Below are positions 30,046 to 43,542 of a DNA stretch of 64,000 bases, one piece after another (positions within the stretch are counted from its first letter, which is position 1; the number at the start of each line of letters is the position of its first letter). The translations under genes were made by a program, and so were the position numbers. Source of the DNA: Vespa crabro (lineage: Eukaryota > Arthropoda > Insecta > Hymenoptera > Vespidae); contig NC_060957.1 in NCBI RefSeq assembly GCF_910589235.1, positions 14,698,367-14,762,366 of the forward strand, written 5' to 3'. The notes beneath the pieces were generated by a model that did not search any database, was not told the DNA's origin, and saw nothing but the letters and a program-made list of their open reading frames with translations.

Positions 30046-32183
30046 GTCCTTTTCTGCGCTTACCTAACGACAACGTATCGCGACTAGGTAATATAAAAAA
30101 GTAGATGGAGTAAAAATTTAACGACGCGGCGAAAGCTCGTGGATTTTAATCACTCCGGGCGAATCTCGCGTAACGATATGCGTGCGTGTGCGCAACAGCA
30201 CGTAGACCGGACGTAACGTAACGAACGGGGCAACCGTTAACGGAAAAAAAAGAAAAAAGAGGAAAAAAAAGAAATACGAAATATCGATGGCTCGCGAATC
30301 AAGGTTTTTTATAAGACGAAACGAAACGATCAGCTCGTCTTTATATCGTATATTTTCACTTTGCTAGACGAGATGGATCCCGATTAGACGATCCGTCCTA
30401 AGACGAATGACCGTAATTAAAGATCACGAGTATAATTGAAGAAAAAAAAGAAAAAAAAAAAAGAAACGGGTCGTCGATAGGTAGTACAGTCGAAGCTAAT
30501 GGATGGCTTCTCGGATTATCCACGACTTTTATTTCCTTTTTCTTCCCTTCGATTCGAATAGTAGTACACTAAAATGTGTAACGCAAAAATTCAATCTCGA
30601 GAAGTAAAAAGGATCCGATGATGAAATATCGTTGAGTGTGTCAAACAAAAGAGGAACGCTTACGAGGTAGGTAGGTTGGTTGGTTGCTTGTTGTTTGCTT
30701 ATACGGGATTCTTCCGCGAAACGTTTTCGCTATCGCGTCTCGCTTCTTCTTCTCTCGATAAGATAATGAACTATAGCTCGGATTTCTCCAGTCACAAAGT
30801 TTGTCTCTCGGAGAGTTGGCGAAACTTCTCGAAAGACGAGTCCCCGCTTTGGTTCTTCCCTCTGGATAAAAGAAGAAGAGAGGAAAAACAAAATCCTTCT
30901 TTCGATCGCGAGAAAGAATCGTTTGGTAGACTCATACATTCGACGATATCCTATTTTCATCGGAATGCCGGAGAAAAAGCTCAATTTCGTAAAGCCCTTA
31001 TCCTAGAGAGAAAGCCGAGATCGTGACATTATTAAAGCGAGTTCGCAGGTCGACGGAATGCGAATTACGTGAGTCCACCGTGTGCCACGCCATCCCCCGT
31101 GGATCATCCGATAACACGGTGTACCGTAGCTGAACCGTAGGTGTGCACTTTCAAGAATGTGCAAAGTCAAACTTACGTTTCAAGAGTTACGTTCCTACGT
31201 AACGTTTTATAATTATTAATTTACCGATGGAGCTTCTCCTCGCTCGTCATTTCTCTTTCTTTGTCATTTTATGATTCATACGTCTTCTGCACGCGCCTAT
31301 CCAGAAATAAACGTTGCTCAGCTTAGGAGTCGACAATTTTCGATCTATTTAACCTTGCAAGAACGAACCTTTTCCTTTACGAACAAATATACTCGCTACG
31401 AATAATAAGTATGCGTCATGTTTGTTGATCTTCTCACTCGTCGTAAATTTACAAGCGTCCCTTAAACCCCAAGTATATCTAATGGCGTCATGGTTACATA
31501 GCTCGCAGAGCGATCGTCTATTTCTCCAACGAGTTCTTTCGGATAAAGGATTTGCCAAGGGGAGAGGGAGAGAGAGAGAGATAACTTTTATGCGTCTACG
31601 TATACAGGGATCAAGCTGGACGGATCATGTGCGGGCATTACGAGAATCGAGAACCGTCGCGATATTTATTCGACCTCGATGCAACTTGGCCGCTATTAAA
31701 AGTATTGCTCGAACGTTTCAAACATTCTATTTCCAGTGTTTGTCGAATAATAATTAAACGATCGCTAAAAAAAGGAAACAGCGATAGTCGAATTCCAAAA
31801 TATAGAGTAAAGTCGAATATAATAACGAGTACAAATTTTACCTTGCCTATGATAGCGGTAAAGTGTGATATTCTGTAGAAAATGTGAGAATAAGGGCTAC
31901 CTGCAACATAGATAAAGTAGTGTCACACGACTCTCGCATTCTGAATGAGAATGTACGCGGATAGCTCGCGAGTCTATTTCCGCTTCGCCGAGATGTTTTA
32001 ATTATTAATCGGCTAAATCTTACATATTTCTTCTTATCCGGCTGTAAAAGATAAAACGTAAACGCGCTAAGCTATGACCCGAATACACATACATATACCG
32101 TGTATGTAAACTAAACGGACAAAAGTCCTTGCGTCTATCTTTCGTAAAATGGCCCAAGGGCGAATCTCATTCGCGAATGTCTT

Positions 32184-32229
<46 letters not shown>

Positions 32230-32659
32230 AACGTCAATACGTAAACGTCCGTTCATCTAACGCACAGGATTGGAAATAGTTACTAGTCGATGAGAGAGAG
32301 AGAGAGAGAACGAAGGGAGAGAATGAATTCTAAATACGATCCTGAAACACAACGAGCTCACGTCCATCCGCTATCAAATCGCAGCGAACGAATGTATAGT
32401 ATACTCGTATATAGTCAACAAGGGTAGAAGGAGAGAGGGAGAGAGGAACGACGAGAATCAAGCTTGAAAACGATATCGCAAACGGTTATGAAATAACGAT
32501 CTCTCCTACTCACTCTCTTCGAGCTCGAGATACGTGACGCATATCGAACGCATTCTCTGAACATTTATTTATCGACGATTCGTTTTACCTAGTCGTTATT
32601 TACGGCACTCGCGGGCGAAAGGGACCGTCTCGCTTCCGTTATCGCCTATCGAGTTCGCG

Positions 32660-32695
<36 letters not shown>

Positions 32696-35600
32696 CCTCT
32701 CCGTGTACGATGACTCCCACCGACTCTTCGTCATCGTTACAAATTTTCCAATCTCTCTTTCTCTCTCTCTCTCTCCCCCTCCCTCTCCGATCGGATAATC
32801 TTCCAAAATTATCTAAATATCCGCTCGACTATGAGAATCTCCCTTGTTGATTTATTAATTTATCGTATAACTCGGATGGAGAATGATTCGATACGCAGGA
32901 AAGATTTACGAACGATCGTAATAAAACAATAATAGGAAAATATAATAGACGAATCGTCGTCGGACGACGGAAATAATTCGAGGACAGGAGTATGACGAAT
33001 AGCACGGTTTCTTGTAATCCGCTTTGATTTTTCTCCGGCTCCTCCGACACCGATAGCGAACGTTCGCAACGGTTATTGCGTTAATCTTTTCGTAAACGCT
33101 TTACTAAATTCCACGTACGCTGTCGCGAGGATTATTTACGAGCCGACGAATCTGGCTCCGGTTAACTGGCGCAGCACGATCTCGCGCGGACGTGCGACAA
33201 AAAGGGACGTGATATTTCTCTCGTAACGTTTAAATCGCGTCGATTTTACTTTTACACGCCACTTGTCCATATTATCCAGCCACTTGGACGAGTTCGTACA
33301 GTCAGGCTCTGCTAATGAAAATAAGAGTCTACTTGTTGATAAGAAGCAATTGAAAAAGTAACCAAAACTAGGAGCTCTACGAATCCCTAATAAGGTTAAT
33401 CGGTCGGCTGGCTCTCCTTCTCTCTCATCTCGGAATTAGTCATTCCGCTCGATAAGTAAACGCGCGCGCGTCAGTCGTATCGCGCGAGATTATGTCATCG
33501 AGCATCGCCCGATGTTGAGTTCATCGCAGGAAATCGAGGCGTAACGCGGAAAAACGATGACGTCACCCCCTTCTCCCATCTTTCTCGTCCGTTAGATCTC
33601 GATTGCCCCCGATCGAAGGAGGACGCACCCCGAAGGCCGTCAAGTATTAGACGCGTTTAACGTATATCGCAATATGAGCGGATGAATGTCTCGAACAAAT
33701 TTAAGCCTCGCTTAAATATTAAGATCTAATGATTTTTCCGCGACGACTCTCGTCGCGAGTGGGTAGATGCCGTAGGAGTGCCGCGTATACATACGAACGC
33801 TTTAATTCCGTGTCAATGCTAAAGTCTTTTCGTCTTGTTCGTCAGATGCCCATAATTTTCATCGATTATTTCTTCTTTCTTTCTTTCTTCCTTCCTTCCT
33901 TCCTTCCTTCTCCTTGCGCACCATCTACCGTGCGCGGACGGCCGTCGTGGCGTCGGCCGCACCGTTCTTCTTATCTCGGAATAACGGCCAAAAAGTTGAA
34001 TCGCCAGCGAGCACGGACGCACGACTACTAGTAGGTCGAATGCTAATGATTTTACCATTAGCACTCGTTTACCATATCGAGCGTTTGCGCGACGCGAAAT
34101 TCACCTCGTATTTTTTCTCTCTCTCTCGTCTTTGAATACTTTTTCAATATTACGAGAGTAATCGCTTATCCTCTTGCTCGTCCAAGAAATGATCTATGAA
34201 CGACCGGATCGAATTTGCCTCTATGAAAAAAGTAAGGATCGTTGATTGTCTTCAAGGTAATACGTTGGTTCGTCCATGAGCGCGTTTAACTAGTACGACG
34301 CAAGGTAATCGAGGAAGACCGATTTGCGAAATAATCGTCGGAATTCTCGCTTATTTGCCCAGGTCACTTTCATTTAAACAAGGCGTCTTAATGCCTGCGC
34401 TGTCCGTGCTCCTACGGAGCAGACGAGAGTCCTATTTATAATATGTCAGGGAGCGATCGGCAGGATGAATAATTTATTAAGAAACGTACTTACGATCGTT
34501 AAGAGGAGCTCTCTTTATCGAATCGAATAAGCCGGACCTATAACCGGACCGATAGGTTAATAGATTCGAGCGGCAAAAGGCGTCAATCAATGGAAATGGA
34601 CGGATGATTCTCGCACGGCGCAACTTGATCGAATTATCGATGCTCGATCCGAGTGAGATTTGTTTCATTACATTTTACTTCTTAAGATACCTTCGTATTT
34701 TATAGGAGAATCATTATTTTATATCTCTGTCACGTTCGCGTCTGCCTTCGGCCGAATCTCTGGCACGAAGAGATCGCTCTCGCGCTCGCTTTTAAGCCAA
34801 AGTAACCAAGGAAGGAAGTAACACAACAGTCGTAGGTTCGGAGTTATAGTCGTCGACGCGAGGACTATAACTCACGCGAGTCGAGATAGCGACCTCGAGA
34901 TTCCAACACGACGATGCGAGCTCATTGACAATGCCGTGGAAAAAAGGAAGAAAAAAAAAGGAAGAAGGAGAAGGAGAAAAAAATATACAGGCACGAAGAC
35001 CGTACTAATGAATGGCATGCCACGAAGAAACATCCGAACGTTGGGACTCTGTCTTTCGCTATTCATTATACATTTCGGAACGATCAATCAGACGTACACG
35101 CGTTTATCGGCATTCCTATCGCATGGCGTAGCTTTTAATAGTACACGAGTACTAAAGTTTCTGCGCGCTCCCTCTCTCTCTCTCTCTCTCTCATATATTC
35201 ATCGTCTATTCATCCGCGAGATTTATTCGCTATCTTTGACGGATGATTTCAATCGTTTGGCACGATTATTCCGTTATTATAACGAACGATCCTTCGATTG
35301 GAACGTTTCGATCCGCATGTCGATAATTAATCCCTTATGATTTTCGTCAAAACTGTTCGCGCGCGATAAGAAAGGTCACGTTGATCTATGACGAGCGAGA
35401 TCCAAAAGTGTCGTCGACACGATTGTCTCCTATCCCATCCCGATCGTTAGAATAATCCCAAATAAATGACCTTTTTAGCGTCGGCCAAAGATCTTCGAAG
35501 AAACATCTTCTGAAAAATATATTTAAACGTAAAGACAGATAATATCTAAAGATAAACGCGAATGTTTTCGCAAAAGTCCAGGAGAAGAAGAAACAAAAGG

Positions 35601-38600
35601 CTCATCTCTATCCGAATAAATTTTCGTTTCGAGTCAGAGATATCTTGGTCGAACGAATAACTCGATCGATTGCATCATCGATGAAACATCTTAACCGTGT
35701 ATCTCTAGCGCTTTGCACACGCCCACGGCGACGAACGTGTGAAGCACGCGTTACAATATGCATTAGCCACGCTCGAACGCGCCAAGGTTGAGATCCGAAC
35801 GAATAATTTATCGCACCTTGGACGAGTATAATATATTTTTATCTATTGGCACTTTTAAAGGACGATTCCATCTTATCCTTGCGCGTAAAACGCGTTTGCG
35901 AAACGAATTCTTCCGCGACTCACCACGAGATGCAATCGAGAGGGATCGGAACGAGGCAAAAGGGCTACGACACAAACGACGACGGAAGGAAGGAGAATCG
36001 TTTCGTCTCGTAAATATCCGCGATCGAAGGGAGGCGCTTTTCGAGAAGGCAAATTGCGTCTGTGACACAAAGATATACTATAGACGCGGATGGGAACAAC
36101 GCGGAGGAAGGAATAAAAGAGCGAGAGAGCATTCGCGCGAGCAACGACAATTCTAAATCGTGCCCCTGGGAAAAATGTCTTTTCCTTCGGACAAAGATCG
36201 TCCTGGACGAGCATCGTCGGACGCGCTTATCGAAAAGCCGTGGAAACGGCCAATGCATATTCAAACGAAGCATTTACTTTGCCGTACGGCCAGAGACATA
36301 AATCGATCGCCGATTAATTTCTCCGTTGGCCCTTTTTTTTTGATCGTTGTTTCAACAACGAAAAGGGAAGAAAAAGGGAAAGGAAAAAGGAGGGAGAATA
36401 TAGTTGCGCGTCTTAAAAGTCGTAAGAAGGGAAGAGCCGAGTGAAAAAGAAGTACGAAATCTAATAGAGCGCCGATGGTTGGTTGTGAGGGCGCGCGCGC
36501 GCGCGCGCACCAACTATAGAAAAGCCATGTCGCGTCGCGTCATGAGAGTGTAGAGCGCGTGTGCTCACCTCGCGAAAAGTATGTTTACTCCGTGCTACCG
36601 AAAAGCCAGCCGCAAATCCAATAATTCCCAAGAGCAAATATATCCAACCGAGGGAAAATGTCGTAGACTTACGACGATTCTCTTTTCGAGGGTGCCGAAG
36701 AGGGGAGACGATTTCTTTCGCAAAAGAAAAAGAAGAAGTAAAGAGGGGAAAAAATAAACGTCTGCTCGTACTTTTTTCCGCTCGCATTCTTCTATCGCAT
36801 TCATTTTTACGGCTAAATACGTGAGAAACGTAAGCTGCGGGCGTTACGACGAAACGTTCGTGCAAACGTCGCTGAGCGTTTTGACAACGCTCACCTTATG
36901 AAATACGGCAAGATGCCGATAAAGAGAGATCGAAAAAGGGATGAAAAAATCGATCGCCGCGACGCACTTTATGCGCGACCGCCGTACATGGATGTCAGCT
37001 GATATATATGTGTGCGAGCCGGAAGCGGTACGTCATAGCCCGCTTCGACTTCCGCCATCTACTCGAATCGCTTCGAGGAGGCCGCAACCCTTCTCTTCCC
37101 ATACTACCTTCCTTCCTTCCTTCCTTCGGGCCCTCTTTCTTCCCGCGAATCGATATATCGAAAACCGTCGCGCCTCGACGAATCGCAAGCGGAGACTTTC
37201 AATTTATGGCATTAATTATCGCTACCCTTCTTCCTTTTCTTCCTACATTTTCGCCCATCCATATACAACGTCCGATATTTCTTCAAACTTTGCTCCTCGA
37301 TCCTGACCTAACGTCAGCTTTTCTACAAGCGGTATTCTCATCGAATTCGCATTTCTCTTTAACTCGCGCAAAATTGGAGAGGAGAGAAGAATTTTCGAAA
37401 GAAAGCGCTGCCTCGAAGCTGAAATTTTCCCCGAAGAGTCTTCGCTTCTCAAATTCCAGTTCTTGGCGAATTCCAGGGTAGTCTCCGGCTCCACCTTTAG
37501 CCGTATCCATCTACGCTGTAGAACGGCGAACGAACGCGCCCCGTAACGGGCTATATTGCACTCGAGCTATACGCGACGAGTAGAGTAAAAGGGAGGAACG
37601 ACGATCGGTTCTCGTTCGAGCAGAAGAGTTAATAATAAGACTCGTGAAAGACCCGTTAAAGGGCTTTGCTATGTTGAAAATCGAATAAAAAGCGGATTTG
37701 GAGAAGAAAGCTCCCCCGAGAGCGGAGAGGGCGACCAGCAGACAAGGAAAGTTCCAATAAGCAATTTAGAGGAAGAGAAGACGTTGCTCCTACCGGCTAG
37801 TATATATCTATCCTTCGTTTCGTTTCGTTTAGTTTCGTACGTAACATTAACGAGCGAGAAAAGCGTTCGAGTTCGTTCGAAGGGCCCGACGCTTCGTCTA
37901 AACGCGCAACAGAGATTGAAATAATTAGTAATCTCGTCTCTTTCTCGTCTCTTTCTCGTCTCTTTCTCGTCTCTTTCTCGTCTCTTTCTCGTCTCTTTCT
38001 CCTCTCTTTCTCGTCTCTTTCTCCTCTCTTTCTCCTCTCTTTCTCGTCTCTTGGCTGTCCGTGGCATTCCGTTTTCTTCTCGCAATCGGATAACAGGAGA
38101 AATTGTTTTTGAGAGGGAGGAGAACGGTTCGAATGGAAGACCTCTTTTCATTCTACCTCGATGGATCATTCTTCTCGCGCCTATCGAGCCTTCTAATCCA
38201 TAACTGAACAAATGCCGAGAAACCGCTTTGTATTCCGGATTGCGTCTTGGTTGTCTCTTTCATTTGCGTCCTCGAGTTGCGAATTTCCGATAAATCTACC
38301 TACCGAGTTAAATGATGCCGATTGAAATGTTCCCATTTCTTCTCCTTCGAAGAAAAGGTAAGATCGAAAAGTCATTGTCGCAGGTTTTACCCTTTATTAT
38401 CCGTCGCCTACGCGGAGCCTGAATTTAATGATAGATTTGCCTTTAGAAAGGAACGAAGGAAGGAAGAAAGAAAGAAAACAAGGTGGAGAAAGGAAAAAAG
38501 GAAAAGTGCATTTAATCGCAATGTCCGCCTGATAATTCGATCGTTTAATGGGATTTAATCGAGCCGCAATATGCATGAGATCCAACTTTTTCGTCTTATC

Positions 38601-40614
38601 GTTAGCCCATCAATTATTCCGAATAATCTTCGATGAATTTCGTTCTCTCCGAAGCATTTCGAATATTCCAACTGGAATATTATGTCCCGTTACGTTCTCC
38701 AATCTTTCCTTCTGTCCGTATTCCGTTCGAAAAAGGGAAAGAACGAGCGCGATTTATTATTTCGAAAGAGTGCCTTGTCCTTGTTTGCTCTCTTATTATT
38801 ATCAAGAATAGAAGAAGAGAGAAACCGGCCGGTGGGAGTTGGCCGCATTTTATCACTTTAATATAGGTTTCAGGAATTTATGCTCTAATAAAAGCGATCT
38901 TTCGATGTTAATTATCCGCGGGGGTTTCAAACCCCTAGTTTTCGCTCCGCGCCGGTTGACCTACAAACTTTCTCGGTTTATGGTCGCTTTAAACAAAAGA
39001 AGGTGAAACGAGAAAAATGGAAAACAAGAAAAAAGTGAAGAACCTAGAGGAAAAAAAAGAAGAAAAAAAAAAAAAAAAGAAAAAAAAATGCTAGGTCCCA
39101 GCTAGGACCCCGAAGAGAGAACGTTTGATTTTTACGGAATCATTGCTAGCTCCCTATATGAGCTCACAAAAATTCGAAGGTTGTTGAGGTATAAAAGCGA
39201 GAGGAGAGAGACTAACGAGAAGCATTTCTACGTAAACCAAACGTTGCTTCGTTCTACGAATTCTGTATTGTTGGTTTCTTTAAAAATTCAGAAGATCCGT
39301 TCGCTTTGAGTCGAGTACTTCGTTCCGATTAAAAAAGTATAATCGATTCGGTTCAACTCGTGGTTTTGTGTGTTGAAATAACTGCCAATCCATAACCTCG
39401 ACTTGTACGCGTTCATCGAATGGTGCTTTGTTTTCGATAGAACGAAAATTACTTTCGAGTTTCGATCGATCGGGAGGAATAAGTACTCTGTTCGAAGAAT
39501 ATAATTATCTCCTCGTTTTCTTCATAATTTTTAATACCTCCAAATAAATTAAATATCTGACAAGACGAATAGACCCGCAAATGCCTCCTCTCGATCTTTT
39601 CCAGAACGTATGTAAAACCTTAATGCGTTCTCTCTCTATATATATATATATGCATAGATACACGCACACACACACACACACACGGGTGTGTGCGCGCGCG
39701 AATATTTTGATGCGCGGCGAGCTGAAACCATACGATAGGAAATATTAATGTATCGGTGATGCGACGATCGGTTCATGAGAAATACAAAAGGGCGACTAGC
39801 CGCAACGTTTTATCGTTTCCTTCTCTCGCCACCGAGCGGATTCGCCCTATGAAAGAATAACGAATGGCTCGCGAGAAAGGATAGATAAAACTGTGTCGAA
39901 ATTCCCAGGAAAAACTTTTTCACGGTTTACGAGAATCCGTATGGTTCGAGGGATCCGTCGATTATCGAATATTTTGTTGAAATGTGCAAATAACAAGTAG
40001 CTCCACGTGGAAAACGAAACAACAAATCGCGTGGAAAACTTTAAGTAGGAAAATGATGTCGTTAGAAAAGTGTTTGGCCGTTCAGGAAAGAAGAAGAACG
40101 CGGAAAGGACGAGGAGGAGAAAATAAGATAGGAGAAAAGACGGAGAAAACGATTTTTTTCATATAGCGCATATTTTCACGCTGCCACGATGAAAATCATG
40201 GTAAAGAAATTTTCTTGATTGAAAAAAGAAAACGATACGTAAAGAGGAGACAAAGTTGTAGAGAGAAGGAAAAGGCGAGTCGGCAATTTCGGTGGACGCG
40301 GTGCATCTGCCGCTCGTGGAAAATAATATGTTAAATAGGTGGAAGAGAGGTCGCGCAAAGTCGAGCTTACTACGAGCTCTCCATAGATAGCCAAGTAAGT
40401 TCGGTACGTTCGCCGTAGTAGACGTGGATAAAACGGGCAGCAGCCTCCGCTCGAGCCGGGGACATAATGCATGCCCTTTATACGACCACCGTACCTCGTA
40501 TAAGGCGCGATTGTTTCATTTTCAAAATGATATTCACGCACCACCCCTTTCTTTCTCTCTCGCGCGCGCGCGCAAACCCTATATCCGACTTATGCTTTTA
40601 CCGCCGCCATCCCC

Positions 40615-40666
<52 letters not shown>

Positions 40667-41413
40667 CACCCTGCTTTGACGTTATCCCCTATTTTCTCGG
40701 TGGAAAAACATCGCGTGGTTTACTCTCAGAAAATACATAAGGTCGTGCAATTAAATGCTACGCGTGTTGTGCGCTATGCTAGCGAACGGCGCAAGATGGA
40801 GGGGGAACGAAAGTACATGGGGGAAGAAAAAAGGAAAAAAAGAAAAAATCTATTATCGCGAGAACGGGGAGCGCCGATGCAATTTGCGAATTTAAAGAAA
40901 CAACCTTCTTCCCGCCAACGCCGGTCGACGGACGATCATCGGCCCGTAAACAATCAACTTTATTTTTTCTTTCTATTCTTAACTTTACGAATCCGTAATT
41001 GAAGTTTGTAACGCGACTATGAGATTCGTTCGTTCGTTGTCGTTGGCATGGCGACAATGAATTTTTCATGTTCTCGCGACATTCCTTCCGACCAGTCATT
41101 GAATTCGCGAAGCACTTTTGTTTTCTTTATAGACTCCTCGCCTTTATCGACCTTCCTTTTCTTCTTTTCGGCGGATAAAAGGAACGTGACAAAATATCTT
41201 TCCTTTGGTACATTTTAATAATAAACAAAAGCATATATGATAATTTCATTGGGAAATGATCGACGTCTATCGAATCGATTATTACGATTCGATACGATTT
41301 AAACATTCTCAATGCGTTGAAAATGAATCAAAGGCCGACGCTACGATCGGAATAAAAGGGAGGACAAATAGGATTCAAACTGTGAAACTTTCTTCTTGGC
41401 AACCTTCCCTTCG

Positions 41414-41465
<52 letters not shown>

Positions 41466-42843
41466 CAACAAGTGCCGTCGAATTCGATAGAGCATAGATA
41501 TCTATCGTGCTTTCGCGGAACGCGAAAGATAATCGAGAAACAAAGAGTAGCTCGACAAATTCTTTTCCTCCCACGCATCCCACGCGTACAGCTACGAGAG
41601 CTGTCTCTTAATCAAATTCTTTTCGCGATACCAATTTTAACGCGAGAAAAATCAAGTAACGAACTCGAAATCGTCGAAAGCATTAAAAACAAGAGCGCGT
41701 CCTACATCTTCCTGTCGAGGAAAAGTCCTCGACAATGGTTATTATCGCTTACTCGCGTAGAGATTTAGACGCAACTATATAGAGATAGATATGTGTGCCT
41801 TTTAAACGTCGTTACTCGAGAACAAAATATATCGTAAATAGCGCTCGGAAGCTGCAAACCGGGTCGCTTAAATTTTAATGCGTGAATTCGCGAACGCGAG
41901 AAATCCCAAGGGACCTCGAGGAGAGAACAACGGAAGAGAGAAGAATACTACGCTCTGCGTAGGATAGATCGCGCGTAATTGTCCTACTCCTCGAAAGGAG
42001 TATCTTGGGAGCGTTCCATGATAGAAAGAAAGGAAAAAAGATTTCTTCTCTCGAATGCGAATCCAAGTATGAAACTTTATAGAAATAGATTTACCTCTGC
42101 CGCGTGTTCCGTAAGGCTGTCTCGATTCCTCCGCGAGATTCAAAGACGTCAAGGCCAATAGGAGGATGATGACAAGGACGCTTCTCGGTGGTCGTTCCAT
42201 CTCGCTTCTCATATCCTTTTTCACGATCGTCGTCGAGACGAACGCCGTATCATTTGACGGCCGCGCTCCAAAATCGCGGCTAACGTTTTATTCGCGGCGG
42301 ACTTGCGCCTCTAGAAAATCAAATCAACGTCCTTTTTCGAGAAACGATTCGCGCGAAACGATTCCCTTTTAATTCCCGATACGACTAAAAGAGATCGTTT
42401 GAGAGATATGCTTTAGATATACGAAACGTTTACGAAGAGTAAAAAGAAAAAGATAAAAACTCTTTCGGAATTCAGCTCGTTAATATAGTCTATCCTAAAC
42501 GCGTCTACGTTACGTTAGCGTAATCGCGCTCGATCGCGACTAATCTTGCTTTTTTAATCGACTACCTTTCCGCAAGGTGTACCTTCGAAAGAGGATCTTT
42601 TTTCTCTCTCTCTCTCTCTCTCTCTCTCGCTCGCTCGCTCGCTCGCTCGTTCTAGGAAAAAGCTCGCTCGTACGTCCGAAGCGTTTAGCGCGTGAAATAT
42701 TTAACGCGGGCCGCAACGTGAATTATTTCTCGACGTACACGATATTTCTCTCTCCCTTACGGTACTAGTCTACCGTTACCATCACTACCACCGGACCGCG
42801 GCAGTATCGCAACTCGAAGAGCTATTCTCGCGAAGCCCCCACC

Positions 42844-42895
<52 letters not shown>

Positions 42896-43496
42896 CCCCG
42901 TCACGACGGACCCCTTCGAATCTACTCCGGCTGATCTCTTCTTCTTTCGAGCTCGTTCTCTCGCTTCGTCCTTTGGTTTACGCGAGCAAACGCTTGCTTT
43001 TCTCTTGAACTTTTTCCTTTATCCCTACAAAAACCCCCGTGTCCCTCGTTTTTTTTTCTTTTCTACCTTCCGTATCTATAGCGAGCGACAATTTGGTTTT
43101 TGTTCGTGGTAGCAAGGGGAAGGAAAACGAGAGAAAGAGGAGAAAACGTAAAGCGAGTCGTGCGAAAGCAAAGCCGTTGGAAGCTCATTGAGAAAGAAAA
43201 GGGAAAAGAAAACGAAAGGGAAAAGAAAGACGGAGAAAGGTGCTGGAGGAAATAGCAAGCGCTATGGGAAAATACAATGCGCCTTCGCAGCAGTCCCCTT
43301 CCGAACCAACCCTTTTTGTCGCGTACTCTCTCGTTGTGTTTTCAATTATTTTTAATTATTTTCTGAATGGCAGCACCTCGCGTTTGACGAAAATCGTGGC
43401 GGTCTCTTTACCACCGCTAACGCACACGCCGGCCCCTTTCTTTCATTTTCGGTCCCATTTTCTCCTTGGAGCTCGTCTTCGCTCTGGAAAAGCCTG

Positions 43497-43542
<46 letters not shown>

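Noticed and set aside
36490..36508. Alternating GC run, and a similar one at 55612-55631, with Z-DNA potential
   Set aside because: These are short simple repeats with no associated feature, not enough for a functional claim.
36461..36865. Minus-strand frame with a hydrophobic stretch (WIYLLLGIIGFAAGFSVA) followed by a GTGAGC donor, a possible second alternative first exon
   Set aside because: The donor would be phase 0, but the next perlecan exon needs phase 1. The only in-frame Met is far upstream, with a poorly charged and irregular leader.
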